Assembly: GCA_038380435.1 (NCBI GenBank)
Contig: JAWZYU010000017.1
Coordinates: 23,559,283 to 23,623,282, forward strand
Reading direction: 5' to 3'
From: Ryuthela nishihirai
Lineage: Eukaryota > Arthropoda > Arachnida > Araneae > Heptathelidae
DNA: 64,000 bases
Part shown: in pieces, positions 10,301 to 22,300 of the stretch
How the letters are laid out: every line of letters starts with the position of its first letter
Numbering within the stretch: position 1 is the first letter of the stretch
Made by a program: the position numbers and the translations under genes
The notes under the pieces: generated by a model
Told to the model about the DNA's origin: nothing
Databases searched by the model: none
What the model saw: the letters and a program-made list of their open reading frames with translations, nothing else

Positions 10301-13300
10301 ACTACAGATTACGAGCCTGGCACGCTACCGATTGAGCCACCCCCGCCCCATCTAAGAAATGGAAAAATGTCTTTCTGTACCATATCATGGTAAGAGCTGC
10401 AGTTAATTTTACAGATGATCTGAAACACCTCACCCAAATAAACACAGGCATAATGCTTTGAGAAAATTCCAACAGCCTGAGTGTATTTGGGCATGACATT
10501 CAAAAGGTTAAGAGGAAATAGTCTGTTCAAATTCTTTGGTGACTGAATTTTTCACTCTTTCCCAGTTCTAATTAGATGTATTATTTTAATATATGAAGTG
10601 TTTTTTATAATTTATTTTGATATAATAATGCATATGAGTTACTGTATCATAATAAACTTAATTCATTAAATTAATATATCTAATTAAGGCTAGTAAGTGT
10701 GAAAAATTAATTCACCCATTCATTTACCAAAAATTCCAACATGGTATATCTTATTAATGTCCCCATTGCTCAATTAGCTAAGTGATGGTGAGTTACATTT
10801 GTGTAATTAAAATCTGATTTCTTTTAGTTTAGGATTAATCAGTTTGACATGTCATTTAAATGTAAATAAAAGAAATAAATATCCCCTTAACCCTCTGACT
10901 GCTCAATTTGAGGACCGAAATCGCTTCAAAAATTGTGTATTTTTTTTGTGCATATTTAAAATCTATATATATTGGAGAATTGAAATATGCATTTTTTTCT
11001 TTCTAGAAAAGATTTTTTATATAGATTTTTATCATGAGAAACTAAGCTGTCAGAAAAAACAATTTCAGATGTTATCACACAAAAAATTTTTTTTTAATAA
11101 ATTTCAATTGAATTGCAGTTAATTTCTATTTATTACATAATATAAAAAAGTAAAATGTATAAAACTTAAGAAAATATAATGCACTGAGAAAAAAATACCT
11201 TAGAAATGTAGTTTAGTATGATAGAGTTCGAAACAGGGTTCAAGGCAAAGTCCAACTTCACAGTCTTTGCACCAGATTCGTGTTTCTTTGCGAATTTTTT
11301 TTCCATTTGCATCTTTTCTTGAACAGCAAACAGCACACTGTCTTCGAGGCTCTCTTTTTATGGGGTTAGGCGGTATGTGCCTTGCAAAATGACGAGCTGT
11401 CAATCTCAAAGGGTTCGGAGTAGAACTCGGTCTTCCAGTACAACTGCTTTTATCTCCATCAGAATACTTTTGGATACTTTCTTCAATCATTTGCAAACGA
11501 AATTCCAAAAGCTTTATATTTTGTGTTGGGTTTTGCTTTTTGTAAAGTACATAGGCATTCCACAACAATTGATCTAAAAACTGCCTAAAAATTTTGATAT
11601 AATACTTCCCCTGTTGTTTTCGGAGCGTTGGGTAGTAGGACATTTCTTGGTCGCATAAATCGACGCCACCCATTGTATTATTATAGTCACAAACGACAAC
11701 TGGTTTCATAACAGTCTTTTTAGATTTGCATGTAACCAAATAAGAGCTTGCATCATGAATAGTACTCATAAGGCAGACACTCTTCTTGTCCTGCCACTTC
11801 AGGGCCATAACTTTACCTCTTTGATAAGCAACAATTTCACCCTTGGGGACTTTCTCTTTTGAAAAATTGACAGGAAGGTCTTTTCTGGTTTTATTCACTG
11901 TCCCATAAGTGTCCGTCTTTTCTGTAACTAAGATGTCTGCAAGCTGTGGAGACATATAAAAATTATCAATAGTGACACAATAACCTTTTCCCAGGAATCG
12001 ATCCATCAAGTGTAAAACAATTTTGGTGGAAACTGGATAGTGGCTGTATTTCGGATTATACACTGTTCCATCACCTGTGTATATGAGGAAATCTGAAATG
12101 TATCCACTTTCTGCTTCACAAAGAACGAAAAACTTCAAGCCAAATCTTGCTCTTTTTTTGGCAATAAACATTTTCCAGTTCAGCCTGCCTTTGAACCGCA
12201 TCAAACTTTCATCTAAACTAAGATTTTTCCCTGGTATATAGACTTCTCGAAATTTGCATTGAAGATGTTCCATTAGTTCATAAATTTTATTCAGTTTCGG
12301 CCATGGGTGTCGGTCTTTATCAAATTCCTCATTATTGGTAAAATGAAGAAACTTCATAAGCAATAAAAACCTATTTTTTCCAATTACTTTTTCAAAAATT
12401 GGTGTGTATAATATTTGACGCTTAGACCAATAATGCTCTTGTTCTGGCTTCTTTATGACTCCTTGGAGTAACAAAACTGCAAAAAATAGTCTTAGTTCTT
12501 CAACATTCGTTTCTGTCCATTTTTTCCAGCGTGATCTCTCTTTACAAACTGCTTTATGGATATATTGTTCAGCGTATCTATTTGTTTCTTGGACTATCAT
12601 TCGTAATATTTGATCATCAAAAAAAAGTTCAAAATAATTCAATATACTTGCATTGTTAGCTATATTCACAGTAATTCCCGGATTTCCACGAAAAGAAAAT
12701 GGAGGAGGAGGAGGAGGAATATTCTTCATATCAATTTTGCACCACTGCCTAACGCTTTGCAAGTTTATTGAATCATGATCAGATTCATCGCCATCTGAGG
12801 AGCAGTCCGAAAAATCTATATCACTATCACTATCAAAACTAAAATTACTTTCAGAATCTGATAAATCATCAGGAATATATACTCTGTCAATCGCTGAACG
12901 TTTTCTAGCAGCCATTTCTGATTAGAAAAAGGCGGCAAACATAGTGAAGTTAGAGCGGTAAATACCAAGTACCTTCAAATGCCGCAATTTAGTGGATGAC
13001 TAACGACATCTGTTGGTCAAAACCTAAATTAAACGTCTAACACTATATGTAATTTATTTCACTGGTTAAACGGTGAAAAGGCGGGATGCGCTCCTCAATA
13101 AAAGAAGAAAAACACCTGCCCGCGAAAATCGCGGGATGAGCAAATTTTGCTACATTTGAGTTGCCCGTGGAAATCGCGGGATGAGCAGTCAGAGGGTTAA
13201 GGCAGATGCTTGCCACAGAGGTCTGACAGGAGCCTGCCAGTTTAATATGCCATAGTAGAAGGCCTGTGAGGATGGCAGGACTTCAGCAGAAAGACAACAC

Positions 13301-16300
13301 AAACATCCTTGCTTTATTCAGGGCTCGAACCTAGCCCCTTTTGATCAGTAGCCAAGCACGTTAACCACTTGGCCACCAGGATGGCGATTTAAATGTAAAA
13401 AGAAATGAATGTTCTGTTAGATGCAAAATAAGTGTTTGAAGGATTTTTAATTTTCTAAGGATTTGAAGCATAATTTTACTTTTTTCAGAAAAATTACTCA
13501 TATTCCTTGACAATTCTAAAAATATTCTGCAGTCTGAATTGCTTCAGAAAGAATTAAACAGAATCAAAAAATTAAATTTTTTTCAAATCAGAAAGATTTG
13601 AAACAGAATTAAATGTTAAATTATTACATTATCACATGGAAAACCTCTCTACATCAGGGTAGTTCAGAAATAAACATAATTGTCTTCTGAATATGAATTA
13701 ATTGGTTTAATGTAATTTCTTTGAAACAAAAATTTGTTAGATGAAAATTTGTTCAATGGAAATTTGTTCTACAAATTTTGTTCAAATGGAAATTTGCTTG
13801 AAATGGAGATTTATTCAACAAGATTTTGTTAAAACAGAATTTTGTTCGCTGGAATTTTTCTTGATAGGAATTTGTGTGAAATGGTAATTTGTTCAATGGA
13901 AATTGAATAAAAGCAGAAATAAATTCGACCAATATTTTGTCAAAGGTTTGAGAATGAAAAATATTGAGAGGCTTCTAGAGGACATATACCCAATGCCTTG
14001 ATAAGGTCTCTTCTGATTTGTCACTGGAGAATTATTGTAGGGGAGGGGGATGAGTCTAGTAAGAAAGGCAATAGAAGATAATTCTCAGCTTTATATTAGG
14101 TAGAGTAAAACATTTGTTTTCCAGACATCTAACACTTTTTACTTCTTTTTAGTTTTTGCTATTATAAGCAATAGGCAGGGTTCATAGAAGAGGGATTATG
14201 TTTGAAACTGAAGTATTTTCTCCAACTATATTCTGAGTGATCATTGAAATATGACCACCCATCCAATATTATGTCAATGGGATACTAATTTCGAAGTTCT
14301 ATAACGTTTAAAATGTTTTATGGAAAATTGTGACTAAATTAAAGATCTAAATCATTATTTTTCTAAATATCGATTTTCCAACAATATTCCTTAAATATTT
14401 GAAGAGTTATGGGAGTTTGAACACATAACAATAGCAGTACTAGACATTTAAAGTTAATTGAAACTAAAATAGGGAATATTATTTCAAACAGTTCAGATAT
14501 AACTTCATATTTTAAAAGTATGTACAAATAATTCCTTCAATATTCTTTAATATTTTTTATAATTTTTTAGAACATATTGCTGCTCTGAAAGGTTTAAACC
14601 TCCATACATACGATTATGGAGGTTTAAATATGGTATAGAGGTTTAAACCTCCATACCATATTTAAACCTCCATAATAACACTGTAAGAATGCTGTTGAAA
14701 ATCAAAATTTGAATGGATTTTAAAAATATTCTCAGCTACATTTTGCCAGAAAATGCTTATTTTAGAAGTTATATATATTTGAAGTTAGCTTCCCTTTGAC
14801 ATGACACAGGGTGGTCAATTTTGTGTCAGTGGGATACTAACTTCAAAGATGACACTGACTTTAGTGATCCCTTAGTGTGTGTTTCTTATAATATCCTAGA
14901 TCTAGTGAATACTTGGATAAAGATTTTGGATTTTAGGAGATGGCAAAATGATCAGATTGAGCCAGAACGAACTGAAATACAGTTCCAGTATATATATATA
15001 TTTCCTTCTATTTTAGTGCTCTTTCAAAAATTCTATGCATAATATTAATTAATTGAAAATGTGGATAGCCATGGTGATAAAACTGACATATATAGTAATG
15101 GAGGCTAAGTCTCAGTATACGGTAAGAGATTTTGTCTAGAATGGTGTAGGATTCGACTCTCCACACTTCTGACTTTTTAATACAATAGTATCAGAAATGC
15201 TATATCTGGGGAAATGGAACCAGAGGGTCATGGCCCCCTTTTTCGGAATATTAACTGGAAAGGTGGTCAAAAATATTAATGATATATATTCTAATATATA
15301 TATTGTATAAAGTTTTTGGAAGAATACTAAAATAGAAGGGAAAAAATATGTACAGGAACTGCATTTCAATTTGTTCTGGCTCGATCTGATCACTTGGTCC
15401 TCTCCAAAATATTTATCTACGTAACCTAGGCTTGGATACCAGTTATTGGAAAATACTCCAGTTTTAAATTTCTAACATAATACCTCTTCTTCAAATCTCT
15501 GACTATTGCTTATAAGAATAGTGAAAACTAAAAGGAAGCAAACAGTATCTAGATTGTTCAAAAAGCAAGTATTTTACTCTAATATAAAACAACCTTCTCT
15601 CGCCTTCCTTACGAGACCCCCCCCCCCCAACTCCCTCTGATGATTCCCCAGTGACAAACTAGAAAAGACCTTAATGAAGAGATCGCCTTCTAGCAGCCTC
15701 TCAATATTTCTCAGTTCTCAAACTTTTGACAGAATGTTGGGCAAACAAGTTTCTGTTTCAATCAAATTTCCATCAAACAAATTACCATTTTGAACAAATT
15801 TCTGTTTCGAACAAAATTCCATTGAACAAATTTTTTGACAATGAATTAATTAGGGTTGTGATGCATTTTGTTCATATTAACCCTGTAGCCAATTAAAAAT
15901 AAATCTAGCACATGGGACACTAAATCCTTAGACAACAATTGTAGTTCATGAAAAAATTATTATCAAGCACTTGATTATAACTTTTTTAATGCTACATTTA
16001 TATGGCTGCAATGTCTGATTGTACCAATCTGTCACTTTTAAATTGGATCTCAATGAGTTAATGTTTATACTTTCTTAGTTTTCTTCATTCTTTCCAATTT
16101 TGTCTTTTCCTTTTTTTTTTTCTCAGTTCTTTGTTTTTATTTTCCATTATTGGCTAATTCATAATAGGATTCTTTTCTTTTTGCAGCTGCATTATTAGTT
16201 CAAATATTCATACTGAACTACAATTTAGTTAAATATTGAATAATAAAGCAAACATATTTTGTAACTGCAGATAATTTTTAAACGAATTGTTTTAGATGTC

Positions 16301-19300
16301 TTAAAGAATTCACATTCTTAATTTTTTTTGTTTTTATTTATTTTTTTTTTTTTAGATTTTTTAGTGCTGTAGCCAGTGGTAATGAAGAAAAAATTCATTT
16401 CAAAGTTTCATCACAATTGAAAGAAAATTTGAGAAAGGCAAAAGAGCAAATGGAACATCGACTTAAAGAAGAGCGAAAAGTGGTAAAATAAATTTTAATA
16501 TAATTCCATTGGAGCTTTTTAGCATATTTAATATATTTCCTGAAAAAATATAGGATATAAATTATAGTCAACTGCTACATTAATATGTAAATAGTGTAAA
16601 TCAATTTAAAATTTTCAGTCTTTTATACTGAACTAATGCATATAAGTTCTACTTTTTTTTGTACAAAAATCAAGAAATACCATTAGACTTGTAAAGGCTG
16701 ATTTACATCATAAGAATAATTAAGCCATGCCCCATTACAAGAAAGCCATACCTTGCACCCATTGAAAAACATACTAGACACCCTTGGTGGGAGTCTCCCT
16801 TATTCTCATTACATATGTCTAGTAAATCCCATTTCCCAGTCCTGTCTTAATATTTTTGTGGCCTAATACATAGCAAAAAATGTTGCAATAAAAGTGGTGG
16901 AATTTTGTTTATTTTCACAAAAATACACTGTTCAGAATTTGTTTTCCCACCAAGCATGTTTTATCTCCCTTTATAGTTCTGCACATAATATAACCATTTA
17001 TTGTAATCTGTTTTATTGTTGACTTTTTTTTATATCAATCATTTTGGAGATATTTTTAAACTTCAAGTAGTCCTTGATTTTACAGAACCCCTATATATGG
17101 AATTTCACACATGGGAGAAATTATATACGAGCACCCAGTTTTATTACAGAGCAAAAAAATTCTTTAGTTGCAGAAATTTTTTAAGAAAATTATTTTATTG
17201 TGCAGCTACAAATATAACAATTGACCTTAAGGATGTTGTCATGGCCCTGGAATGATAGCCCCTGAATTTTATTTTTTTGGATATTTAATGATCTCTATCA
17301 ATTCTTCTTCACCTGTGTTCATAGCTGAAGCCACAGGTTCATGAGTTATTACACCTGTGTTTCAGTGTATATTAGAAGTGACATGCATTATATATAACAA
17401 CACAAATGCCCACTGATGATGTAGAGGATGACATGAACGTTTGTTTTATGTATACAGTTGCAGATATATAAACATTATGGGAATATGCTAGACTCTGGGG
17501 CTTTGCTACGCTTAACACTTTTCTAGTGATTAAGTCTACTATTTAAACACTTTCTTGTGTCAGTTAAACAGAGACAGAATGCTGATCTTTTTCACATAGA
17601 CATTTACTAGAGAGAGACAGAATCCTCTCCTTTTCCATACAGAAATCACTTGGCTAACCTCACAAATAATACTGAATGCTGTTTTATTTCACATAGTATT
17701 CCTTGGATTCCCTTTTTCTTATAGAAATCACTACTCATCTCGTGATTAAATAATACTAATGAATACTGTTTTATTTCACACAGTATTCCTTGGAATGAGG
17801 TGAAATTCTATCCTTTTTAGATATTTAGTCATTCACTTGACTAATCTCATTTTTCAACAAGAAAAAATTTTAGCCTCTCCATACTATACTGGGTTTCTCC
17901 TTTCAGAACCAAAGCCCTTTCCTTTAGGGTTCGTGAGGAAGAGCAACATCAGCTATCTTCTCTCATTGTTTTCCTGCTTCTCACTTGCTACCTTGGGTGA
18001 ATCACACCATGACTTCCTCTGGCAGAAGCTGCCGTAAAACCACTGCTCCTTATTGTTGGTTGACCATTGCTCAGTCTTTTTTGGAATAGCTCAAACCAGT
18101 ATGGCAGTGCATATTAGGCCAAATTTGTATTTTAAATTAAAACTTTATATATTATTCTACTATTATTTCATTTGTTACAGTATTATCAAATACATTACAA
18201 TATATACATATTTGATAAATGTACTGCACATATGCAACTTATTGTGGTAGTTTCTAATTCTGATGCGTGAATAATTCTTTCCATACTTGTGATGTTAGAT
18301 AAGGTATGTAAACAGTCGAAAACCAAGTGAGTATTTTTGCTTTTATTTTTATTCAAATGTTTGAAAGGATAAAAAATTATGCTTATAAGAAGTTTTTGAT
18401 CAGAAGCAAATTTCTGTAAGAATGCATCTATCATTACATAATGGTATTCAATGGGAAATAAGGTCCATTATACAGAAATTTGTTTTACGACTGACTTTTT
18501 TTGGAATGTAACCCTTCCAAAAATCAAGGGCTACCTGTACTCTTTTTTAACTAAACTGTTTTTAAATTGCATATTGTATTTGCAATATATATTATGCATC
18601 ATATTTGGCTATTGTATCAGTAACATGAATTTAAAATTTCTGTTTCACTAATTCCCAATTTTATTTTACACTAATAAGTAATAATAAACTAGTTATGCAA
18701 CTCTCATCTCTCTTGTGGCAGTTATGTTCTCAGACTCGTCTGTAATACTTATTTTGATATGTTTTGATTTTCTTATTTTGAATTATTAATTTCAAATAAT
18801 TGATAGTTGAGAAAATATTTCCAATCTCTTTATATTTGTGTATTAAATTTTTGGTGTGTCTTTTTTAGATCAGACATAATCAAAGATTTTCTAGAGTACA
18901 TGCTCAGATCACTTCAGAAGAAGAAAAGAAAAAGCGACAAAATGAACGTAAAAAGGTACATTTTATTTTAAAAATATATAGACTAGCTTGACATATTTAA
19001 TTTAGACAGTAACATATGTATATATTTTTTGGTAGGTTTCACCTACCATTAATTCATATAGTGGAATATATGTATATCTAGAAAAAAAGTAAATTATTTT
19101 TGAAAGAATCACTAAGTCTGTCTTTGTGAAGACTTCAAGAAACTGCAGTAGTTAAGCATATTTGGTGACTATATTGAATATTATGTTTATAAATGCCAAG
19201 TTGACACATGTTTATCAACAACATGCATAAAAAATTACTGAAAACGAATGTGTAACTGCAATTACTATCAACAGGTAATGGAAAAACTAATTTTCAATGC

Positions 19301-22300
19301 CAGCTGGTACTGTTAGGCTTGGTTTAATTTCCAAGTGAACTGAATATTTTCTAATAACAAACCAAAAAGAAAGCAATTTTAAAAGCCTCATTAAAATTTG
19401 GGATTTACAATAATAAAAAATGCTTTAAAAGATGTAATAGGTGAATAAATCTTTATCATGAGATTGGAAGCTTATATAATCCATGAATAATAGATTACCC
19501 CTTAAGCAGCTGTTTGCCACAGGAGCCTGTTAGTATAATATGCCTTAGAAAATATCTGTGAGGAAGGCAAGACATCAGCAGAAAGACAACATAAGAAACA
19601 TCTATACCTTATGTGGGGCTTCAACCCAAGTCTCTTTACTTAGTAGCCAAGCACACCAACCACTTAGATGTCTGATAAGAATTCCTCCTACCTAAATAGA
19701 GTACTGCCACATTTGGTACTCTAAAATATTATAACCATCCTTCTGTAACATAAAGCAGCATAAGAATTTGACCTCCCTAAACATTCTTTCACCTATGAAA
19801 AGGAGGGAGAACTATATTAAGAGTGAGGACCAACAAAATAAATGTAGAGTTTTCTATTAAAGCAACATTAAGAGTTTTGCCTTTAACTTTCCCTTCCTGA
19901 AAAAAAAAAAAATCATATATGATAAGAATTAAACCACCAAGTTCAATATACAGCTTCCTTTTATCATAAAGAGCAATTGTTAGGGTTTGCCCCCCAAACC
20001 TTTGTTTCCTCCTCCCCACAGAAAAGGGGTAAATTGGCAAATATGTAAGTGACTGCTGAGCATTAGAATTATATCTCAAATGAAAGTTTCTGATGTGGGA
20101 GTGTCATTGGCTACCTCAAATTATATACTGTTCTGCTCCCCCAAAAAGGAGAAAGAAAATTTCATGGGGAAAATATTCATGGATGTCAAATGAAAGCTTG
20201 TGACAAGGGACTATCATATACTATATATTTTAGAAAGTTTAACATAATGTTGTTGTTTGGGCTTTTAATATGAGGTAAATGTGTTAGTTAAATAATAAAT
20301 GTTTTGTACTTGCCAATGGTGAAATAATGGGTAAAACATAATTATTCCAAACGGTCAGATTTAATTCATAGAAATAATAACTCCGATTGCCAAATAAATA
20401 TAAAATGAAGGAAGGAAGGAAGGAAAGGAGGACATTTCAATGATTTAAAGATAAAAAAATATTGAAAACAAAATACACTATAATCATTTTCATAAAAATA
20501 CTAATGCAATTATTGTTAAAGTGTCTATTAATTCTGATGTTTTGGGAGATATCAAACTCCTCATCAAAAAAATTGCTCCACCCAGAAAAAATGCATTGCA
20601 TATGATACAAAGAATGAGCTAAAAGGTAGTAGCATAAGTAACAAATGATAACATTTGCAGTGTTTAGTGAAGTGGATACATGGATATTAGGGTAACATCA
20701 GTACAAGGTGTAGCCACATTTCACTGCAATACAAGCACTAATATAGTTAACAACACCATAATAGTCAATTTGTGAAGGCAGTGAAGTGATATAAAAAAGT
20801 TCCTAATAATGTCCTGGTCTGTGATTATCCAGATTTGCTGCACTTGCACCTAAAGATCCATCACAATATGTGCTGGAGTCAGTTCTTTGATGACGTCCCA
20901 GATATCCCCCGTTGTTTGATGATGTCCCAGATATGCTCAATCGGCAATAGATCTGGCAACCAGACTGGCTATGGTAGCACAGGAATGGCTTGCAGATACT
21001 GTTGGGCAATGTATATATGTGATCTGTAGTCTGGTATTATTGTGCTGGAATAGGTCTTTAGCATGCTCTGCAGGAGTGGTAAGACCACAGGGTGGAGAAT
21101 AACTGCCCTGTGGTCTTACCACTTCGTAGAGAGCAGGAATAACAACAGGGCATGGTTAACCACCCAGTAGCTTTTACATACCACTGGGTGGTTAAATTAA
21201 CCTCAATCACTATGAGAGATGACTAACTGTTGTAAGAGATGCTATCTCACACTAGAATTTCATCAGTGGGTGTTGTATGGCACTCATTGATACATGGTGT
21301 GGAAACTCTCTGGTATATCCCCATACATGAGCATGGTCATCATTCTATCCCAGACAGATGTGGCCCTTATCACTGAAGACCAGCGTTCATCATGCCACTC
21401 ATTTTATTCATTGCACCACTGCAATCTAGTATGTATGTAACTTCAAGTGAACTGTATGAAGAGGAGAGGAAACCTCCCTCATATACCAGTTTTGTGAAGG
21501 CATTGATGAATGGTACTGACAGATACCAGCAGTGCTCCATCATTTGTTCTGTCACTGGATATATGTCAGGCAGTCACATTTCTGATACTGTCGAATCTAC
21601 CAATCTGGATGATTGTGCTGGATACCAATCTGGATGATTCAACATCTTCAACAGCACTTTGAGTGCTGCTGACCTCAACTTGGGGATGTGGAATGTTGTC
21701 ATCTTTAGAGGTAAATCCCAGTTTTGTCTAGGAGCCAATAATCACCATATACATTTGTGGAGAGAAGCATTCAACACTTTGATCCAACTGCCTCCATCAA
21801 ATGACACACTGCTCAAGCAGCAGGCATTATGGTCTGGCATGTGATGATATCCAGTCTTCTCTGGTGTGTCTTCCTGGCACTTTGACTGTGTGGTACTATA
21901 TGTGATATCCTTGACCAGTGGCACTCCCCTTCATTGTAGGTGGCATCCTGTTTCAGAAAGATAACATCAGGCTCTGTACTGTTAACATCAACTGGGAATG
22001 GCTATGATGTTGACACTCTTCTGTGACCACCAGCTCCCTAGATTTATTGCCCATCGATGTTTGAAATTTGGTAGGGCATCATCTGGTTCAGACTAATCCA
22101 CAATCTGCCCAGACTAGCTGTCCTATGAGACCAGTTGCAACAGACATGGTGGGCCTTGTCCTCGGAATATTATTCAATTATGTACAACTCCGTGCTACAA
22201 CATATAGCTGTGTGTGTGTGTCCCAAACCATAGAGGATTTAAAAAGTATTGATTGCTGCCATGTAAACTGTGTGTGAAATAAATATGTGCCTTTGCTCCG

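Larger units (their letters stand above)
9472..10507. mobile_element. Candidate piggyBac-type MITE carrying nested SINEs
   Basis: TTAA (9468-9471) precedes CCTTTTGAGCATCA and TTAA (10508-10511) follows a sequence whose reverse complement is CCTTTTGAATGTCA, giving an 8-bp inverted repeat with TTAA flanks. Removing the inserted SINEs leaves a core of roughly 240 bp. The ends are short, so the assignment is tentative. Confidence 0.5.
10891..13196 (-). mobile_element. Complete piggyBac-family DNA transposon (2,306 bp)
   Basis: Both ends carry the same perfect 15-bp terminal inverted repeat, CCCTCTGACTGCTCA, at 10891-10905 and in reverse complement at 13182-13196. Each end abuts TTAA (10887-10890 and 13197-13200), the target duplication of piggyBac elements. 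Inside is one uninterrupted transposase frame on the - strand. Near the right end a 25-bp motif with GCCCG...AAATCGCGGGATGAGCA occurs twice (13118-13142 and 13163-13187, two mismatches) and runs into the terminal repeat. The element interrupts the tail of a SINE-B copy. Confidence 0.95.
13704..15840. mobile_element. Long-arm foldback element, ~2.1 kb, possibly MULE-like
   Basis: The left arm (about 13735-14245, continuing 14818-15040) is mirrored by the right arm (about 15290-15835) in reverse complement, including GATCAGATYGAGCCAGAAC, CCTTCTATTTTAGT and CTATTGCTTATAA-type blocks. Arm tips are built of degenerate AAATTTGTTCAATGG subrepeats. ATGAATTAATT at 13693-13703 recurs directly at 15841-15851, a possible 11-bp target duplication. 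A second MITE is inserted in the left arm. No transposase is visible. Confidence 0.7.

Noticed and set aside
9507..10355. Open frames of 60-130 codons containing [20 protein letters not shown] sequence, repeated at about 2835, 36710, 42896 and 43812
   Set aside because: They are translations of SINE-A on one strand or the other. The same peptide recurs wherever the SINE occurs and has no start context or domain.
21392..21637. 81-codon frame on the + strand and its - strand partner
   Set aside because: It falls inside the Tc1-like fossil region, shows no domain in that frame, and is best explained by the decayed element.
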